Source: SHVZ01 sp041906305
GTDB lineage: Bacteria; Pseudomonadota; Alphaproteobacteria; SHVZ01
DNA: 64,000 bases
Direction of reading: 5' to 3'
Assembly: GCA_041906305.1 (NCBI GenBank)
Contig: JAYRJL010000004.1
Coordinates: 248,001 to 312,000, forward strand
Shown: positions 18,325 through 28,770 of the stretch, piece after piece
Numbering within the stretch: position 1 is the stretch's first letter
How the letters are laid out: each line of letters starts with the position of its first letter
Notes under the pieces: model-generated
Told to the model about the DNA's origin: nothing
The model's input: the letters and a program-made list of their open reading frames with translations, nothing else
The model's database searches: none
Program-made: the position numbers and the translations under genes

Positions 18325-18395
18325 GCTTCGACAGGCTCAGCATGAGGGGCATTTCAGAAGCCATCAAGAACCCTCACCCTGAGCCTGTCGAAGGG
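18325..18395. repeat. Inverted pair of a dispersed TTCGACAGGCTCAG element
   Basis: Two inverted copies share the 15-nt core CTTCGACAGGCTCAG and an outer TGAGGG, with about 22 nt between them (18325-18348 and 18371-18395). They fill the gap between purF and the SDR gene. This motif is widespread between genes in several alphaproteobacteria. The folded transcript could act as a stabiliser or weak terminator after purF. Confidence 0.8.
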
Positions 18396-18416
18396 TGAGT
18401 TCCAGCGGACGCCGCG

Positions 18417-19871
18417 TCAGACCGTCTCGGTCAGCAGCGAGAGCTGCTGGGTCTGGCCTTCGAGCTGGTCGACCAGCGGGATCGGGTAGTCGCCGGTGAA
18501 GCAGGCATCGCAGTACTGCGGGTTGGCCGTGTCGCGGCCCGTCTTGCCCATCGCCCGATAAAGTCCGTCGAGCGAGATGAAGGCCAGCGAGTCCGCGCCG
18601 ATGAACTCGGCCATGCCTTTGAGGTCCATGCGGGCGGCGAGCAGCTTGGAACGCTCCGGGGTGTCGACGCCGTAGAAGCAGGAATGCGTGGTCGGCGGGC
18701 TGGCGATGCGGAAATGCACTTCCTTGGCTCCGGCCTGGCGGACCATCTGGATGATCTTGGTCGAGGTGGTGCCGCGGACGATGGAGTCGTCCACGAGGAT
18801 CACGCGCTTGCCTTCGATCTGGGCGCGGTTGGCGTTGTGCTTCAGCTTCACGCCGAGATGGCGGATGTGGTCGCTCGGCTCGATGAAGGTGCGGCCGACA
18901 TAGTGGTTGCGGATGATGCCGAGCTCGAACGGGATTCCGCTCTCGGCGGCGTAGCCGATCGCCGCAGGCACGCCGGAATCCGGCACCGGGATCACGAGGT
19001 CGGCATCGACGCCGCTTTCGCGGGAAAGCTCGGCGCCGATGCGCTTGCGCGCCTCGTAGACGCTCGATCCCTCGACGACGCTGTCGGGGCGCGCGAAGTA
19101 GATGTACTCGAAGATGCAGAAGCGCTTCTGCTGCTCGCGGAAGGGCTTGTGGCTGTGCACGCCGGTGTCGTCGATGACGACGACTTCGCCGGCTTCGATG
19201 TCGCGCACGAACTCGGCGCCGATGATGTCGAGGCCGCAGGTCTCGGAGGCCAGGATGTACGCGTCGCCGAGCTTGCCCAGCACCAGCGGACGCACGCCAT
19301 GTGGATCGCGGACGCCGATCAGCCCGGCAGGAGACAGAGCCACCAGGGAATACGCGCCCTCGACCTGGCGCATCGCGCCGACCAGCCGGTCGATCACGCT
19401 CAAGCCGCGGCCGAGCGCCATCAGGTGGACGATGACCTCGCTGTCGGTCGTCGACTGGAATAGGCAGCCGCGGCGGACGAGGTCCTTCCGGAGCTCCATC
19501 GCGTTGGTGAGGTTGCCGTTGTGGCCGACGGCGAAGCCGCCGGACTCGAACTCGGCGAACAGCGGCTGCGAGTTGCGCGCGACCGTGGCGCCGGTGGTGG
19601 CGTAGCGGTTGTGGCCGATCGCGGCGTGGCCCTTGAGGCGCTGGATGACGGCGGGGTCGCCGAAGTTGTCGCCGACGTGACCGAGCCCCCGATGTGCCGA
19701 GAACTGCTGGCCGTCGAAGGCGACGATGCCGGTCGCCTCCTGGCCGCGGTGCTGCTGGGCATGCAGGCCGAGCGCGGTATGCGCCGCCGCATCGGGCGTG
19801 CCGTAGATGCCGAACAGCGCGCACTCTTCGTGCAGCTTGTCGTCGTCGAAGGGGCTGGTCGTGAAGGTCAT
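18417..19871 (-). CDS. purF: Amidophosphoribosyltransferase
   Basis: PurF catalyses the first committed step of purine synthesis, moving glutamine amide nitrogen onto PRPP. The 484-residue protein has an N-terminal Ntn glutaminase domain whose nucleophile Cys17 (HEECALFGIYG) would be exposed by propeptide removal, and a C-terminal PRTase domain with VILVDDSIVRGTTS as PRPP loop. Two late cysteines (QYCDACF) and earlier ones could serve an Fe-S cluster, as in the longer PurF class. It lies 23 nt after cvpA in the radA-cvpA-purF operon. Confidence 0.97.
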   Translation of the reverse strand: MTFTTSPFDDDKLHEECALFGIYGTPDAAAHTALGLHAQQHRGQEATGIVAFDGQQFSAHRGLGHVGDNFGDPAVIQRLKGHAAIGHNRYATTGATVARNSQPLFAEFESGGFAVGHNGNLTNAMELRKDLVRRGCLFQSTTDSEVIVHLMALGRGLSVIDRLVGAMRQVEGAYSLVALSPAGLIGVRDPHGVRPLVLGKLGDAYILASETCGLDIIGAEFVRDIEAGEVVVIDDTGVHSHKPFREQQKRFCIFEYIYFARPDSVVEGSSVYEARKRIGAELSRESGVDADLVIPVPDSGVPAAIGYAAESGIPFELGIIRNHYVGRTFIEPSDHIRHLGVKLKHNANRAQIEGKRVILVDDSIVRGTTSTKIIQMVRQAGAKEVHFRIASPPTTHSCFYGVDTPERSKLLAARMDLKGMAEFIGADSLAFISLDGLYRAMGKTGRDTANPQYCDACFTGDYPIPLVDQLEGQTQQLSLLTETV

Positions 19872-19894
19872 CGGCGGCCTGGTTCTGCCTTCCG

Positions 19895-20568
19895 CTACTG
19901 GGTGGATCGGATCAGGCCGTCGAGGTCGCGACGCTGCTCGGCATTATAGCCGGGGCGTGCTTCCTGGGCACCGGGATTCGCCTGCGGCTGGGGGTTGACC
20001 AGCCGATCGTAGGTCCGCTTCAGCTCGACCGCCTGCTCCGCCTTGCGCTTGGCGTCGTCGGCCGCCGCCCGGGTCTGCGATGTGGCCTCGCGCGGCAGCA
20101 GGTTCAAGAGCATCTGCGCGCCTGACTCGATCGCCGGCAACGTCTTGGCGTTGGCGATCCAGTCGGGCCGGTTCTCCTTCGCCACCGCCCAGTTCACGAC
20201 CAGGAGACCGAGGCAGACGATCACCGCGCCGCGCGCCAAGCCGAACAGGAAGCCCAGCGAGCGGTCGAGGGCGGAAAGCCCGCTGTCCTGGACCCGCCTG
20301 GAAATCGCGCCCGAGATCATGCTGAGGACGATCAGCGCCACGATGAACAGCGCCGCGCCGGCGGCCGCATCCGCGATCATGTCGACCGAGATGAACTGGC
20401 GCGCGATCGGGCGCGCGTACTTGAAGCCGTAGAGCGCGGCCAGTGCCGCGCCGACCCAGGCGCCGATCGACAGCGCCTCGCGAACGAAGCCGCGGAAGAA
20501 GGCGAAGAGGCCGGAGAGCAGGATGATCCCGATCACCAGGCCGTCGGTGAAGGTGAAGGCGAGGGCGT

Positions 20569-20572
<4 letters not shown>
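19895..20572 (-). CDS. cvpA: CvpA family inner-membrane protein
   Basis: A 225-residue membrane protein with four hydrophobic segments in the first 160 residues (for example VIGIILLSGLFAFFRGF and GAVIVCLGLLVVNWAVA) and a charged C-terminal tail. CvpA is classically linked to colicin V production and to envelope stress in enterobacteria; its biochemical role is unclear. Its ATG overlaps the radA stop as ATGA, which fixes the start, and purF follows after 23 nt. Confidence 0.93.
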
Positions 20573-21954
<1,382 letters not shown>

Positions 21955-21981
21955 GGGCTTAAGCCGAGGCTCCTTGGGATT

Positions 21982-22090
21982 CCCTCCCCCCGTAGTGGGG
22001 GAGGGTTAGGGTGGGGGGCGAGGGCACGCGGCGAACGCGGGAGCTCTTAACTCCACCCCCACCCCAATCCTCCCCCATCGAGGGGGAAGG
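21982..22090. repeat. Paired inverted intergenic repeat element, copy 2
   Basis: Two inverted copies of the same element type as at 11364-11511: CCCTCCCCC stems followed by GAGGGTTAGGGTGGGG on the left, and its degenerate complement on the right, about 30 nt apart. It fills most of the gap between mlaF and radA. It could reduce read-through from the mlaEF side into radA. Confidence 0.8.
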
Positions 22091-22122
22091 GCGACGAAAG
22101 CGGGCTCGGCGCATCGCGTTGC

Positions 22123-22896
22123 TCACGGTCGCCTCACCGCCATCTGGATCGGGCCTTCTGCGCGGCCGTGGATGAACTGGTCGACATAGGCGTTGCCCGA
22201 GCGGTCGATCTCCGAGACGGGGCCGGCCCAGATGAACCTGCCATTGTAGATCATGGCGATGTGGGTCGCGATCTTCCGCGCGCTGTGCATGTCGTGGGTG
22301 ATCGAGATCGTCGTGGCGCCGAGCTTCTTCACGCAGGCGACGATCAGGTCGTTGATCACGTCGGCCATGATCGGATCGAGGCCGGTGGTCGGCTCGTCGA
22401 AGAAGATGATCTCGGGCTCGCTGGCGATCGCGCGGGCCAGCGCCACGCGCTTCTGCATGCCGCCGGAGAGTTCCGACGGGAAGAGCTCGGCGACCGGTGC
22501 CGCGAGGCCGACCTGCGCCAGCTTGCCCAGCGCGATCTCCTTCGCTTCCTTCTTCGCCATGCCCTGGCCCTGGACCAGGCGGAAGGCGACGTTCTCCCAG
22601 ACGGGCAGGCTGTCGAAGAGGGCCGAGCCCTGGAACAGCATGCCGATCTTGCTTTGAACCTCCTCGCGATCCTCGCCGCGAGCGCCGACCGTTTCCTCGC
22701 CGTCGATTTTGATCGAGCCGGCATCGGGCGTGATGATGCCGAGGATGCATTTCAGCAGCACCGACTTGCCCGAGCCTGATCCGCCGATCACGACGAGGCT
22801 CTCGCCCGCGGGCAGCGCGTAGTCGATGCCGTCGAGCACCACCTTCTCGCCGAAGCGCTTCTTCACGCCCTGGAGCTGGATCTTCGGTGTCGTCAT
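22123..22896 (-). CDS. mlaF: Phospholipid ABC transporter ATP-binding protein MlaF
   Basis: The 257-residue ATPase should power retrograde or anterograde phospholipid traffic across the envelope with MlaE. It shows Walker A VIGGSGSGKSVLLKCI, signature LSGGMQKRVALARA, Walker B EIIFFDEPTTGLDP and switch His in SITHDMHS. The MLFQGSALFDSLPVWENVAF segment is typical of the Mla/Ttg2A branch. Its ATG overlaps the mlaE stop as ATGA. The MlaD, MlaC and MlaB genes are not next to it. Confidence 0.93.
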   Translation of the reverse strand: MTTPKIQLQGVKKRFGEKVVLDGIDYALPAGESLVVIGGSGSGKSVLLKCILGIITPDAGSIKIDGEETVGARGEDREEVQSKIGMLFQGSALFDSLPVWENVAFRLVQGQGMAKKEAKEIALGKLAQVGLAAPVAELFPSELSGGMQKRVALARAIASEPEIIFFDEPTTGLDPIMADVINDLIVACVKKLGATTISITHDMHSARKIATHIAMIYNGRFIWAGPVSEIDRSGNAYVDQFIHGRAEGPIQMAVRRP

Positions 22897-23666
22897 TTGG
22901 CGAAGAACAGCTCGGTGATGATGTAGTTGAAGATCAGGATCAGGATCGAGGCGGAAACGACGGCGTTGGTCGTGGCCTGGCCGACGCCCTGGGCGCCGCC
23001 CTTCGAGTTGTAGCCGTGGTAGCAGCCGGTCAGCGCCACCAGGAAGCCGAAGGCCGAGGCCTTCACCAGGCCCGAGACCACGTCGATCATCTCGAGGTAG
23101 TCCCAGGTACGGCGAAGATAGGCCGCGGCGTTGAAGTCGAGCTTGTAGACGCTGACCAGGTAGCCGCCGAAGACGCCGAGGATGTCGCCGATCAGCACCA
23201 GAAGCGGCAGCATCGTGGCGCCGGCGATCAGCCTTGGCACCACGAGGTACTTGTAGGGATCGGTCGAGAGCACGGTGAGCGCGTCGATCTGATCGGTCAC
23301 GCGCATCGTGCCGATCTCGGCCGCCATCGCCGCGCCGATGCGGCCCGCGACCATCAGGCCCGCCAGCACCGGCGCCAGCTCGCGCGTCATCGACAGCACG
23401 ACGACGGTTGCGACCGCGCCCTCGGCCGAGAAGCGCGCGAAGCCGGTGTAGCTCTGCAGCGCCAGCACCATGCCGGAGAACAAGGTGGTCAGCGCCACGA
23501 CCGGCAGCGAGAAGTAGCCGATCTCGATCATCTGCCAGCCGATGAGGCGGGGGTAGAAGGGCGGGCGGAACATGTGCCCGACCGCGACCGCCGCGAACAT
23601 CGACAGGCGCCCGATCGCGGCCAGCGCGTCGAGGAAGGCGCGGCCGATGGCGGCGAGGAGGCCCAT
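22893..23666 (-). CDS. mlaE: Phospholipid ABC transporter permease MlaE
   Basis: A 257-residue inner-membrane permease of the MlaE family with several hydrophobic helices, the conserved MTRELAPVLAGLMVAGRIG coupling region, EIGTMRVTDQIDAL, and the C-terminal GCYHGYNSKGGAQGVG segment. It pairs with MlaF. The start at 23666 is fixed by an ATGA overlap with the alr stop; a much longer open frame continues upstream only because alr is read out of frame. Confidence 0.93.
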   Translation of the reverse strand: MGLLAAIGRAFLDALAAIGRLSMFAAVAVGHMFRPPFYPRLIGWQMIEIGYFSLPVVALTTLFSGMVLALQSYTGFARFSAEGAVATVVVLSMTRELAPVLAGLMVAGRIGAAMAAEIGTMRVTDQIDALTVLSTDPYKYLVVPRLIAGATMLPLLVLIGDILGVFGGYLVSVYKLDFNAAAYLRRTWDYLEMIDVVSGLVKASAFGFLVALTGCYHGYNSKGGAQGVGQATTNAVVSASILILIFNYIITELFFAK

Positions 23667-24766
23667 CAGGCGGCCGATCCGACGTAGCGTCGCGCGTAGC
23701 GGCGGGAGAGTCCGGTCAGCATCTGGTATCCGTTGGTGCCGGCGAGGCGTCCGAGCTCGTCCGGCGGCAGCTCTTCGCCCATCAGCACGACCGGCGTTCC
23801 GGGTCGGGATGCCTCTTCGGGCAGGTCGGTCACGTCGAAGGTCACCAGATCCATCGAGACGCGGCCTACCAGGGGGATCGGACGGCCGGCAATATATCCG
23901 CGGCCCCGGTTGGTGAGCGAGCGCAAATAGCCGTCGGCATAGCCCACGCCGACGGTGGCGATCCGGGTCGACCGATTCGCACGCCATTGCGCGTTGTAGC
24001 CGACCGACCTTCCGTCGGCGATCGTTCGCACGGTCAGGATCTCGGCCTCCAGCCTCACCGTCGTCTTCATCGGATTCGGCGCGTTCTCGACCGGCGCCAG
24101 GCCGTAGAGCGCGGCACCCGGGCGGACCATGTCGAAGTGATACGCGGGACCCAGGAAGATTCCCGCGGAGTTGGCGAGACTCGCCTTGGCCTTGGGCAGC
24201 TTCGCCAGGGCGCCGCGGAATCGGCCGAGCTGCAGCGGGTTGTCCGGGTCGGCCTGCACCTCGCCCGAGACCAGGTGGCTCATGATCCAGGCGATCTCGA
24301 CGCTCTCGAGGCGGCCTGCTTCGGCCGCGAGCGTCTCCACCTCGGGCTCGGACAGCCCGAGCCGGCTCATGCCGGTATCGACGTGGATCACGGTGCGGCC
24401 GCCGCCGTTCTTCGTCCACGTCGCAAGCTGGTCGAGCGAATTGATGACGGGAGTCAGCCGGTGCTGCCGGAACTCGCCTTCGCTTCCCGGGCGCGGGCCT
24501 TCGAGCACGCCGATCTCGCGGTCGATGGCGGCGCGGAGCCGGATGCCTTCGTCGAGCGTGGCCACGAAGAAGACCCTGGCACCGGCGCGGGCGAGGGCAG
24601 GGCCGACGAACTCGGCGCCGAGGCCGTAGGCGTCGGCCTTCACCATCGCCGCGCAGTCGGCATGCGGGGCGGCGCGCGCCGCCAGCAGCCGCCAATTGGC
24701 GACGACGGCGTCGAGGTCGACGGTCAGCCGCGCGCCGGCATTCGCCGGGATGTCAGCCGATCTCAT
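23666..24766 (-). CDS. alr: Alanine racemase
   Basis: Alr makes D-alanine for peptidoglycan using PLP. The 366-residue protein carries the PLP lysine Lys43 in MVKADAYGLGA, the VGRVSMDLVTFDVTDLP segment, and GVGYADGY with the catalytic tyrosine. It starts 14 nt inside the 3' end of dnaB, and its stop overlaps mlaE. Placement after dnaB is conserved among alphaproteobacteria. Confidence 0.95.
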   Translation of the reverse strand: MRSADIPANAGARLTVDLDAVVANWRLLAARAAPHADCAAMVKADAYGLGAEFVGPALARAGARVFFVATLDEGIRLRAAIDREIGVLEGPRPGSEGEFRQHRLTPVINSLDQLATWTKNGGGRTVIHVDTGMSRLGLSEPEVETLAAEAGRLESVEIAWIMSHLVSGEVQADPDNPLQLGRFRGALAKLPKAKASLANSAGIFLGPAYHFDMVRPGAALYGLAPVENAPNPMKTTVRLEAEILTVRTIADGRSVGYNAQWRANRSTRIATVGVGYADGYLRSLTNRGRGYIAGRPIPLVGRVSMDLVTFDVTDLPEEASRPGTPVVLMGEELPPDELGRLAGTNGYQMLTGLSRRYARRYVGSAA

Positions 24767-26264
24767 TGGGGAGATGGTCGGCGGCGGCGTAGTTGGAGAA
24801 CTTGGTCGTCGGCCCGTCGAACTGGAGCTTCACCGTTCCGGTCGGTCCGTGACGCTGCTTGCCGATGATCACCTCGGCGAGGCCGTAGACCTGCTCGCAG
24901 CGTTCCTTCCACTGGTCGTAGCGGTCGTGGAACTTCTCGTCGCTCTCTTCCGGCCGGCGCGTCGGCTCGGCGCGGGCGAGGTAGTACTCCTCGCGGAAGA
25001 TGAACATGACCACGTCGGCATCCTGCTCGATCGATCCGGACTCGCGGAGGTCGGAGAGCTGCGGGCGCTTGTCCTCGCGCTGCTCGACCGCGCGAGAAAG
25101 CTGCGAGCAGGCGAGCACCGGGATGTCGAGTTCCTTGGCGATCGCCTTCAGCGAGCGCGTGATGTCGGAGACTTCCTGCACGCGATTTTCCATCTTGCTG
25201 CCCGCAGATGCCCGCAGAAGCTGGAGGTAGTCGACGACCAGCAGGTTGAGACCGTGCTGACGCTTCAGGCGTCGTGCGCGGGTGCGCACCGCGGTCACGG
25301 TCAGCGCCGGGGTGTCGTCGATGAAGATCGGCGCACGTTCGAGACGCTGGCTCGCCTGCACCAGGCGGCGGAAGTCGTGCTCGGTCAGTTCGCCGCGACG
25401 GATCTTCTCGCTCGGTACTTCGATCTGCTCCGCAAGCAAGCGGGTGGCGAGCTGCTCGGCCGACATTTCGAGCGAGAAGAACGCGACGACGAAGCGTTCG
25501 GCGTCGGGATTGTCGACCGACTGCACGGCCGCATTGAAGGCGATGTTGCAGGCGAGGCCGGTCTTGCCCATGCCGGGGCGCGCGGCCAGCACCAGAAGGT
25601 CCGAAGGATGGAGGCCGCCCAGCATGCGATCCATCTCGAGCAGGCCCGTCGGCACGCCGGTCAGCTTGCCTTCGCGCTTGTAGGCCTTCTCGGCCATCTC
25701 GATCGAGCCGGCCATCGCCTGGGCGAAGCTGCGGAAGCCGCTTTCGGCCGCATCGCTTTCGGCGAGATTGAACAGCTTCGACTCGGCGACCTCGATCTGG
25801 TCCTTGGCCGAGGTCTCGAGCTCGTGCTTGTGCGCCTCGTTGACCATCTCCTCGCCGACGTCGATGAGCTGGCGGCGGAGGAAGAGGTCGTGGACGGTGC
25901 GGCCGTAGTCCTCGGCGTTGACGATGGCGACGACGGAGGCGGCGAGCTTGACCAGATACTGCGCGCCGCCGACCTCGGCGAGCGCGCCGTCCTGATCGAA
26001 CAGCGCCTTCAGCGTCACCGGATTGGCGATCTGCCCGCGTTCGATCAGCTTGCCGATCGCCGCGTAGATGCGGCCGTGCGCCGGGTCGGCGAAGTGCTCG
26101 GCGCGGAGGAAGTCGCCGACGCGCTCGTAGGCGGCGTTGTTGACCAAGAGCGCGCCGAGCAGCCCTTGCTCGGCTTCGTAGTTGTGCGGCGGGGTGCGGT
26201 AGCCCGATGTGGCGGGCTCCTTGCGCTGTTCCGGCCACACCGAGGGAAGCTTCAGTTCGGTCAT
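24753..26264 (-). CDS. dnaB: Replicative DNA helicase DnaB
   Basis: The ring helicase that unwinds DNA at the replication fork. The 503-residue protein has the N-terminal DnaB domain (PHNYEAEQGLLGALLVNN), Walker A AARPGMGKTGLACN, Walker B in NLLVVDYLQLL, and the arginine-rich C-terminal core with DLRESGSIEQDADVVMFIFR. No intein is present. It follows rplI after a 161-nt gap that holds a strong hairpin, and overlaps alr by 14 nt. Confidence 0.97.
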   Translation of the reverse strand: MTELKLPSVWPEQRKEPATSGYRTPPHNYEAEQGLLGALLVNNAAYERVGDFLRAEHFADPAHGRIYAAIGKLIERGQIANPVTLKALFDQDGALAEVGGAQYLVKLAASVVAIVNAEDYGRTVHDLFLRRQLIDVGEEMVNEAHKHELETSAKDQIEVAESKLFNLAESDAAESGFRSFAQAMAGSIEMAEKAYKREGKLTGVPTGLLEMDRMLGGLHPSDLLVLAARPGMGKTGLACNIAFNAAVQSVDNPDAERFVVAFFSLEMSAEQLATRLLAEQIEVPSEKIRRGELTEHDFRRLVQASQRLERAPIFIDDTPALTVTAVRTRARRLKRQHGLNLLVVDYLQLLRASAGSKMENRVQEVSDITRSLKAIAKELDIPVLACSQLSRAVEQREDKRPQLSDLRESGSIEQDADVVMFIFREEYYLARAEPTRRPEESDEKFHDRYDQWKERCEQVYGLAEVIIGKQRHGPTGTVKLQFDGPTTKFSNYAAADHLPNEIG

Positions 26265-26325
26265 CGACGGACCTTCGGGCGCGAGCAGAGCATCATCGAG
26301 CGCCTTGTTGTCCCCCCTGAACGAA

Positions 26326-26362
26326 CGAGGCCGGCATTAACCCAGAAGGGGTGCCGGCCTCG
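26326..26362. terminator. Hairpin between rplI and dnaB
   Basis: CGAGGCCGGCA (26326-26336) and TGCCGGCCTCG (26352-26362) form a perfect 11-bp stem with a 15-nt loop. It lies downstream of rplI on the transcribed minus strand, but no clear U-run follows, so it is more likely an attenuating or mRNA-processing hairpin than a full terminator. Confidence 0.6.
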
Positions 26363-26425
26363 CAACGCATTCGTCATTCACCGCACAGCTTTGTTTTCCA
26401 CAGGCTGTGGGTATGTGGATAACGA

Positions 26426-26941
26426 TCAGCCGGCAGCGGGCGCCTCTTCGGCGGCCGGGGCCCCTTCGGCGGCAGCCTGGGCTGCATCGGCCTCTTCGGT
26501 GGAGCGCGCGACGGTGACGGTGACGCTGACCTTCACCTCCGGATGGAGCGAGATCTTCACGTCGTGCACGCCGGTCGACTTGATCGGCTGGCCGAGCATC
26601 ACCTGGCTCTTCTGCACCGTGAAGCCGGCGCTGGTGATCTCGTCCGCGATGTCGCGGAGCGTGACCGAGCCGTAGAGCGCGCCGGTCTCGGCGGCCTGAC
26701 GGACGATCGCGACCTTGAGCCCGTTCAGCTTGGAACCGACCTTCTCGGCCTCTTCCTTGCGCTTCAGGTTGTCGGCCTCGAGCTGCGAGCGGCGCTTCTC
26801 GAAGACCTCGCGATTTTCCTTGGTGGCGCGGAGCGCCTTCTTCTTCGGCAGAAGGAAGTTGCGGGCGAAGCCCGGCTTCACCTTCACCACATCGCCCATC
26901 TGGCCGAGGCTCTCGATGCGCTCAAGAAGAATAACGTCCAT
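26426..26941 (-). CDS. rplI: Large subunit ribosomal protein bL9
   Basis: bL9 binds 23S rRNA and reaches across neighbouring ribosomes. The 171-residue protein has the N-terminal domain MDVILLERIESLGQMGDVV and KPGFARNFLLPKKKA, the long connecting helix, and the C-terminal domain with GALYGSVTLRDIADEI. An Ala/Glu-rich tail of about 25 residues follows the usual end. It is 12 nt downstream of the DUF2232 gene. Confidence 0.97.
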   Translation of the reverse strand: MDVILLERIESLGQMGDVVKVKPGFARNFLLPKKKALRATKENREVFEKRRSQLEADNLKRKEEAEKVGSKLNGLKVAIVRQAAETGALYGSVTLRDIADEITSAGFTVQKSQVMLGQPIKSTGVHDVKISLHPEVKVSVTVTVARSTEEADAAQAAAEGAPAAEEAPAAG

Positions 26942-26953
26942 GGGTTGGCTCCC

Positions 26954-27889
26954 TCATTCCGCCGGGCTTGCGGTCGCCAGTCGGCGGCGCAGGCCCAGCC
27001 ATTGATCGAACAGCCCGAGGCCAGCCACCAGCGCCACCGGCCATCCCATGACGAGCATGGCGGCGTAGGCGGCGACGAGGATGAAGGCCCTTTGGGCGGA
27101 GTATTTGCGGGCGACGGCGTGAACCACGCCGAGCCCGACGAAGAAGAACGGTACGAGCAGGATCAGGAACAGGTTCCTGCCGAGGAACCCGAGCGGGTCT
27201 AGGCCGATCACCGCGGCCGCGCCGGCGATGCCGAGCGCGATGGTGAGAAGCCCCGGCAGCTCGATGTCGGCAAGCTCGGGGCTCGGACGCAGGTTGCGTC
27301 CGAAACGTACGAGCACGCCCTGGGCCAGGGCCGCGTTCACCGCGGTCATGGCCAGCCACGACATCACCACCGCCGCGGGGAACCACGGGGCGATCGCGTC
27401 CAGGATGCGCTGGCGGTCGCCCTCGGCGGCCGACGCCATCATGCGATCGATCCAGAGTCCGAGGAACGAGCGGATCGACGCCTCGAGGCCCTCGGCCGAG
27501 AGCGCCAGCACGGCGCCGGCGACGACGAAGGCGCCGGCACCGATCCCGACCATCCAGGTGACGAGCAGGCCGAGCGGATACCACTCGGTCTTGCCCTCGG
27601 CATCCTGGCGGCTGAGCAGCGCCTTGCGGGCGACCACCATCACCGGGACACCGCTGACGATCAGGAACAGGCTGCCGGCGATGAAGCCGCCGACGAGGCT
27701 GACGACCACCGCGGCGCTGCCGGTCGCGGTCACGCCGGCGAGCCCACCCATGCCCAGCGCCACGACGAAGAGCGGAAGCTGTGCCAGATAGGCAAGCAGC
27801 ATCGCGCTCGGCTGGCCGAGGACGACCGAGAGGTAGAGGAGGGCGCTCAACACACCTGCGCCCGCCGCGATGAGCCCGAACCGAAGCAT
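26954..27889 (-). CDS. DUF2232 family integral membrane protein
   Basis: A 311-residue protein with about eight hydrophobic segments, from GLIAAGAGVLSALLYLSVVL to the last near AYAAMLVMGWPVALVAGLGL. It matches the DUF2232 (YybS-like) pattern, a family of unknown function placed between rpsR and rplI in many alphaproteobacteria. Spacing is tight on both sides (24 nt to rpsR, 12 nt to rplI), so it is cotranscribed with ribosomal proteins. Confidence 0.88.
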   Translation of the reverse strand: MLRFGLIAAGAGVLSALLYLSVVLGQPSAMLLAYLAQLPLFVVALGMGGLAGVTATGSAAVVVSLVGGFIAGSLFLIVSGVPVMVVARKALLSRQDAEGKTEWYPLGLLVTWMVGIGAGAFVVAGAVLALSAEGLEASIRSFLGLWIDRMMASAAEGDRQRILDAIAPWFPAAVVMSWLAMTAVNAALAQGVLVRFGRNLRPSPELADIELPGLLTIALGIAGAAAVIGLDPLGFLGRNLFLILLVPFFFVGLGVVHAVARKYSAQRAFILVAAYAAMLVMGWPVALVAGLGLFDQWLGLRRRLATASPAE

Positions 27890-27913
27890 GGTCCTGGTCC
27901 TAGATCCCCTGCC

Positions 27914-28219
27914 TTACTTGATCACGTAAGGCATGAGGGCGAGGAAGCGCGCGCGCTTGATCGCCTGGGCGAGATCGCGCTGCTTCTTCGCGGAGACCGC
28001 GGTGATGCGGCTCGGCACGATCTTGCCGCGCTCGGACACGAAGCGCTGGAGCAGCTTGATGTCCTTGTAGTCGATCTTCGGCGCGTTCGGATGGGCGAAC
28101 GGGCACGACTTCCGGCGACGGAAGAAGGGACGGCGTCCGCCGCCCGCACCGCCGCGACCGCCGCCTTCGCGGCCCTCGCCGCGACCGCCTTCGCGGCCGC
28201 CTTCGCTACGTCCGGTCAT
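27914..28219 (-). CDS. rpsR: Small subunit ribosomal protein bS18
   Basis: bS18 pairs with bS6 on the 30S platform. The conserved body starts at RPFFRRRKSCPF and runs through KIDYKDIKLLQRFVSERGKI to the C-terminus. About 29 Gly/Arg/Glu-rich residues precede it, longer than the short leader of E. coli bS18. The ATG overlaps the rpsF stop as ATGA, which supports the long N-terminus. Confidence 0.96.
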   Translation of the reverse strand: MTGRSEGGREGGRGEGREGGGRGGAGGGRRPFFRRRKSCPFAHPNAPKIDYKDIKLLQRFVSERGKIVPSRITAVSAKKQRDLAQAIKRARFLALMPYVIK

Positions 28220-28668
28220 GCGTCACCTCCACGGGGGGCATCGCCGCCCTCGGCACGGTCCTCATGGCGCGGCCCGTCCTCGCGGTCACGGCGCCAGCCG
28301 CCGCGATCGCCACGGTCGCCCCGGTCTCCGCGATCGCCGCGGTCGGACCGGCTCTGCATCATCGCCGACGGACCCTCTTCGAGAGCCTCGACCCGGACCG
28401 TCAGGTAGCGGATCACGTCTTCGCTGATGCGCATGTTGCGCTCGAGCTCGTGCACCGCCGCCGCCGGGGCGTCGATGTTCAGGAGCATGTAATGGCCCTT
28501 CCGGTTCTTCTTGATCCGGAACGACAGCGACTTCAGGCCCCAATACTCTTTCTTGAGGACCTTGCCGCCATTGGCTTCGATAAGGCTGTTGAACTGCTCG
28601 GTCAGGGCTTCGACCTGGGTGGTCGAGACATCCTGACGAGCGATGAACACGTTCTCGTAGAACGCCAC
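28216..28668 (-). CDS. rpsF: Small subunit ribosomal protein bS6, GTG start
   Basis: bS6 forms a heterodimer with bS18 on the small subunit. The conserved fold runs from AFYENVFIARQDVS through KKNRKGHYMLLNIDAP to RYLTVRVEALEEGPS. A tail of about 45 residues follows, with a tandem DRG repeat and mixed charge. No ATG is available near the family start; a GTG at 28666-28668 with AGGGAG ahead gives the expected beginning. It opens the long minus-strand block. Confidence 0.94.
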   Translation of the reverse strand: MAFYENVFIARQDVSTTQVEALTEQFNSLIEANGGKVLKKEYWGLKSLSFRIKKNRKGHYMLLNIDAPAAAVHELERNMRISEDVIRYLTVRVEALEEGPSAMMQSRSDRGDRGDRGDRGDRGGWRRDREDGPRHEDRAEGGDAPRGGDA

Positions 28669-28770
28669 CGCTTGGATCTCCCTTTGGCTGTTAGCGGTCC
28701 GGAGCCACCATGGCCGGCCGGACCTAGCCGGGACCAGACGCGGACCCGGCAAGGAGCTATGAGGGCGCGG

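Noticed and set aside
22893..24695. 600-codon frame apparently fusing a long N-terminal region to MlaE
   Set aside because: The N-terminal part is alr read out of frame; MlaE begins at the ATGA overlap at 23666.
28302..28360. Tandem short repeats that could be mistaken for a repeat array
   Set aside because: They are the codons of the DRG repeat in the bS6 tail, not a CRISPR or satellite.
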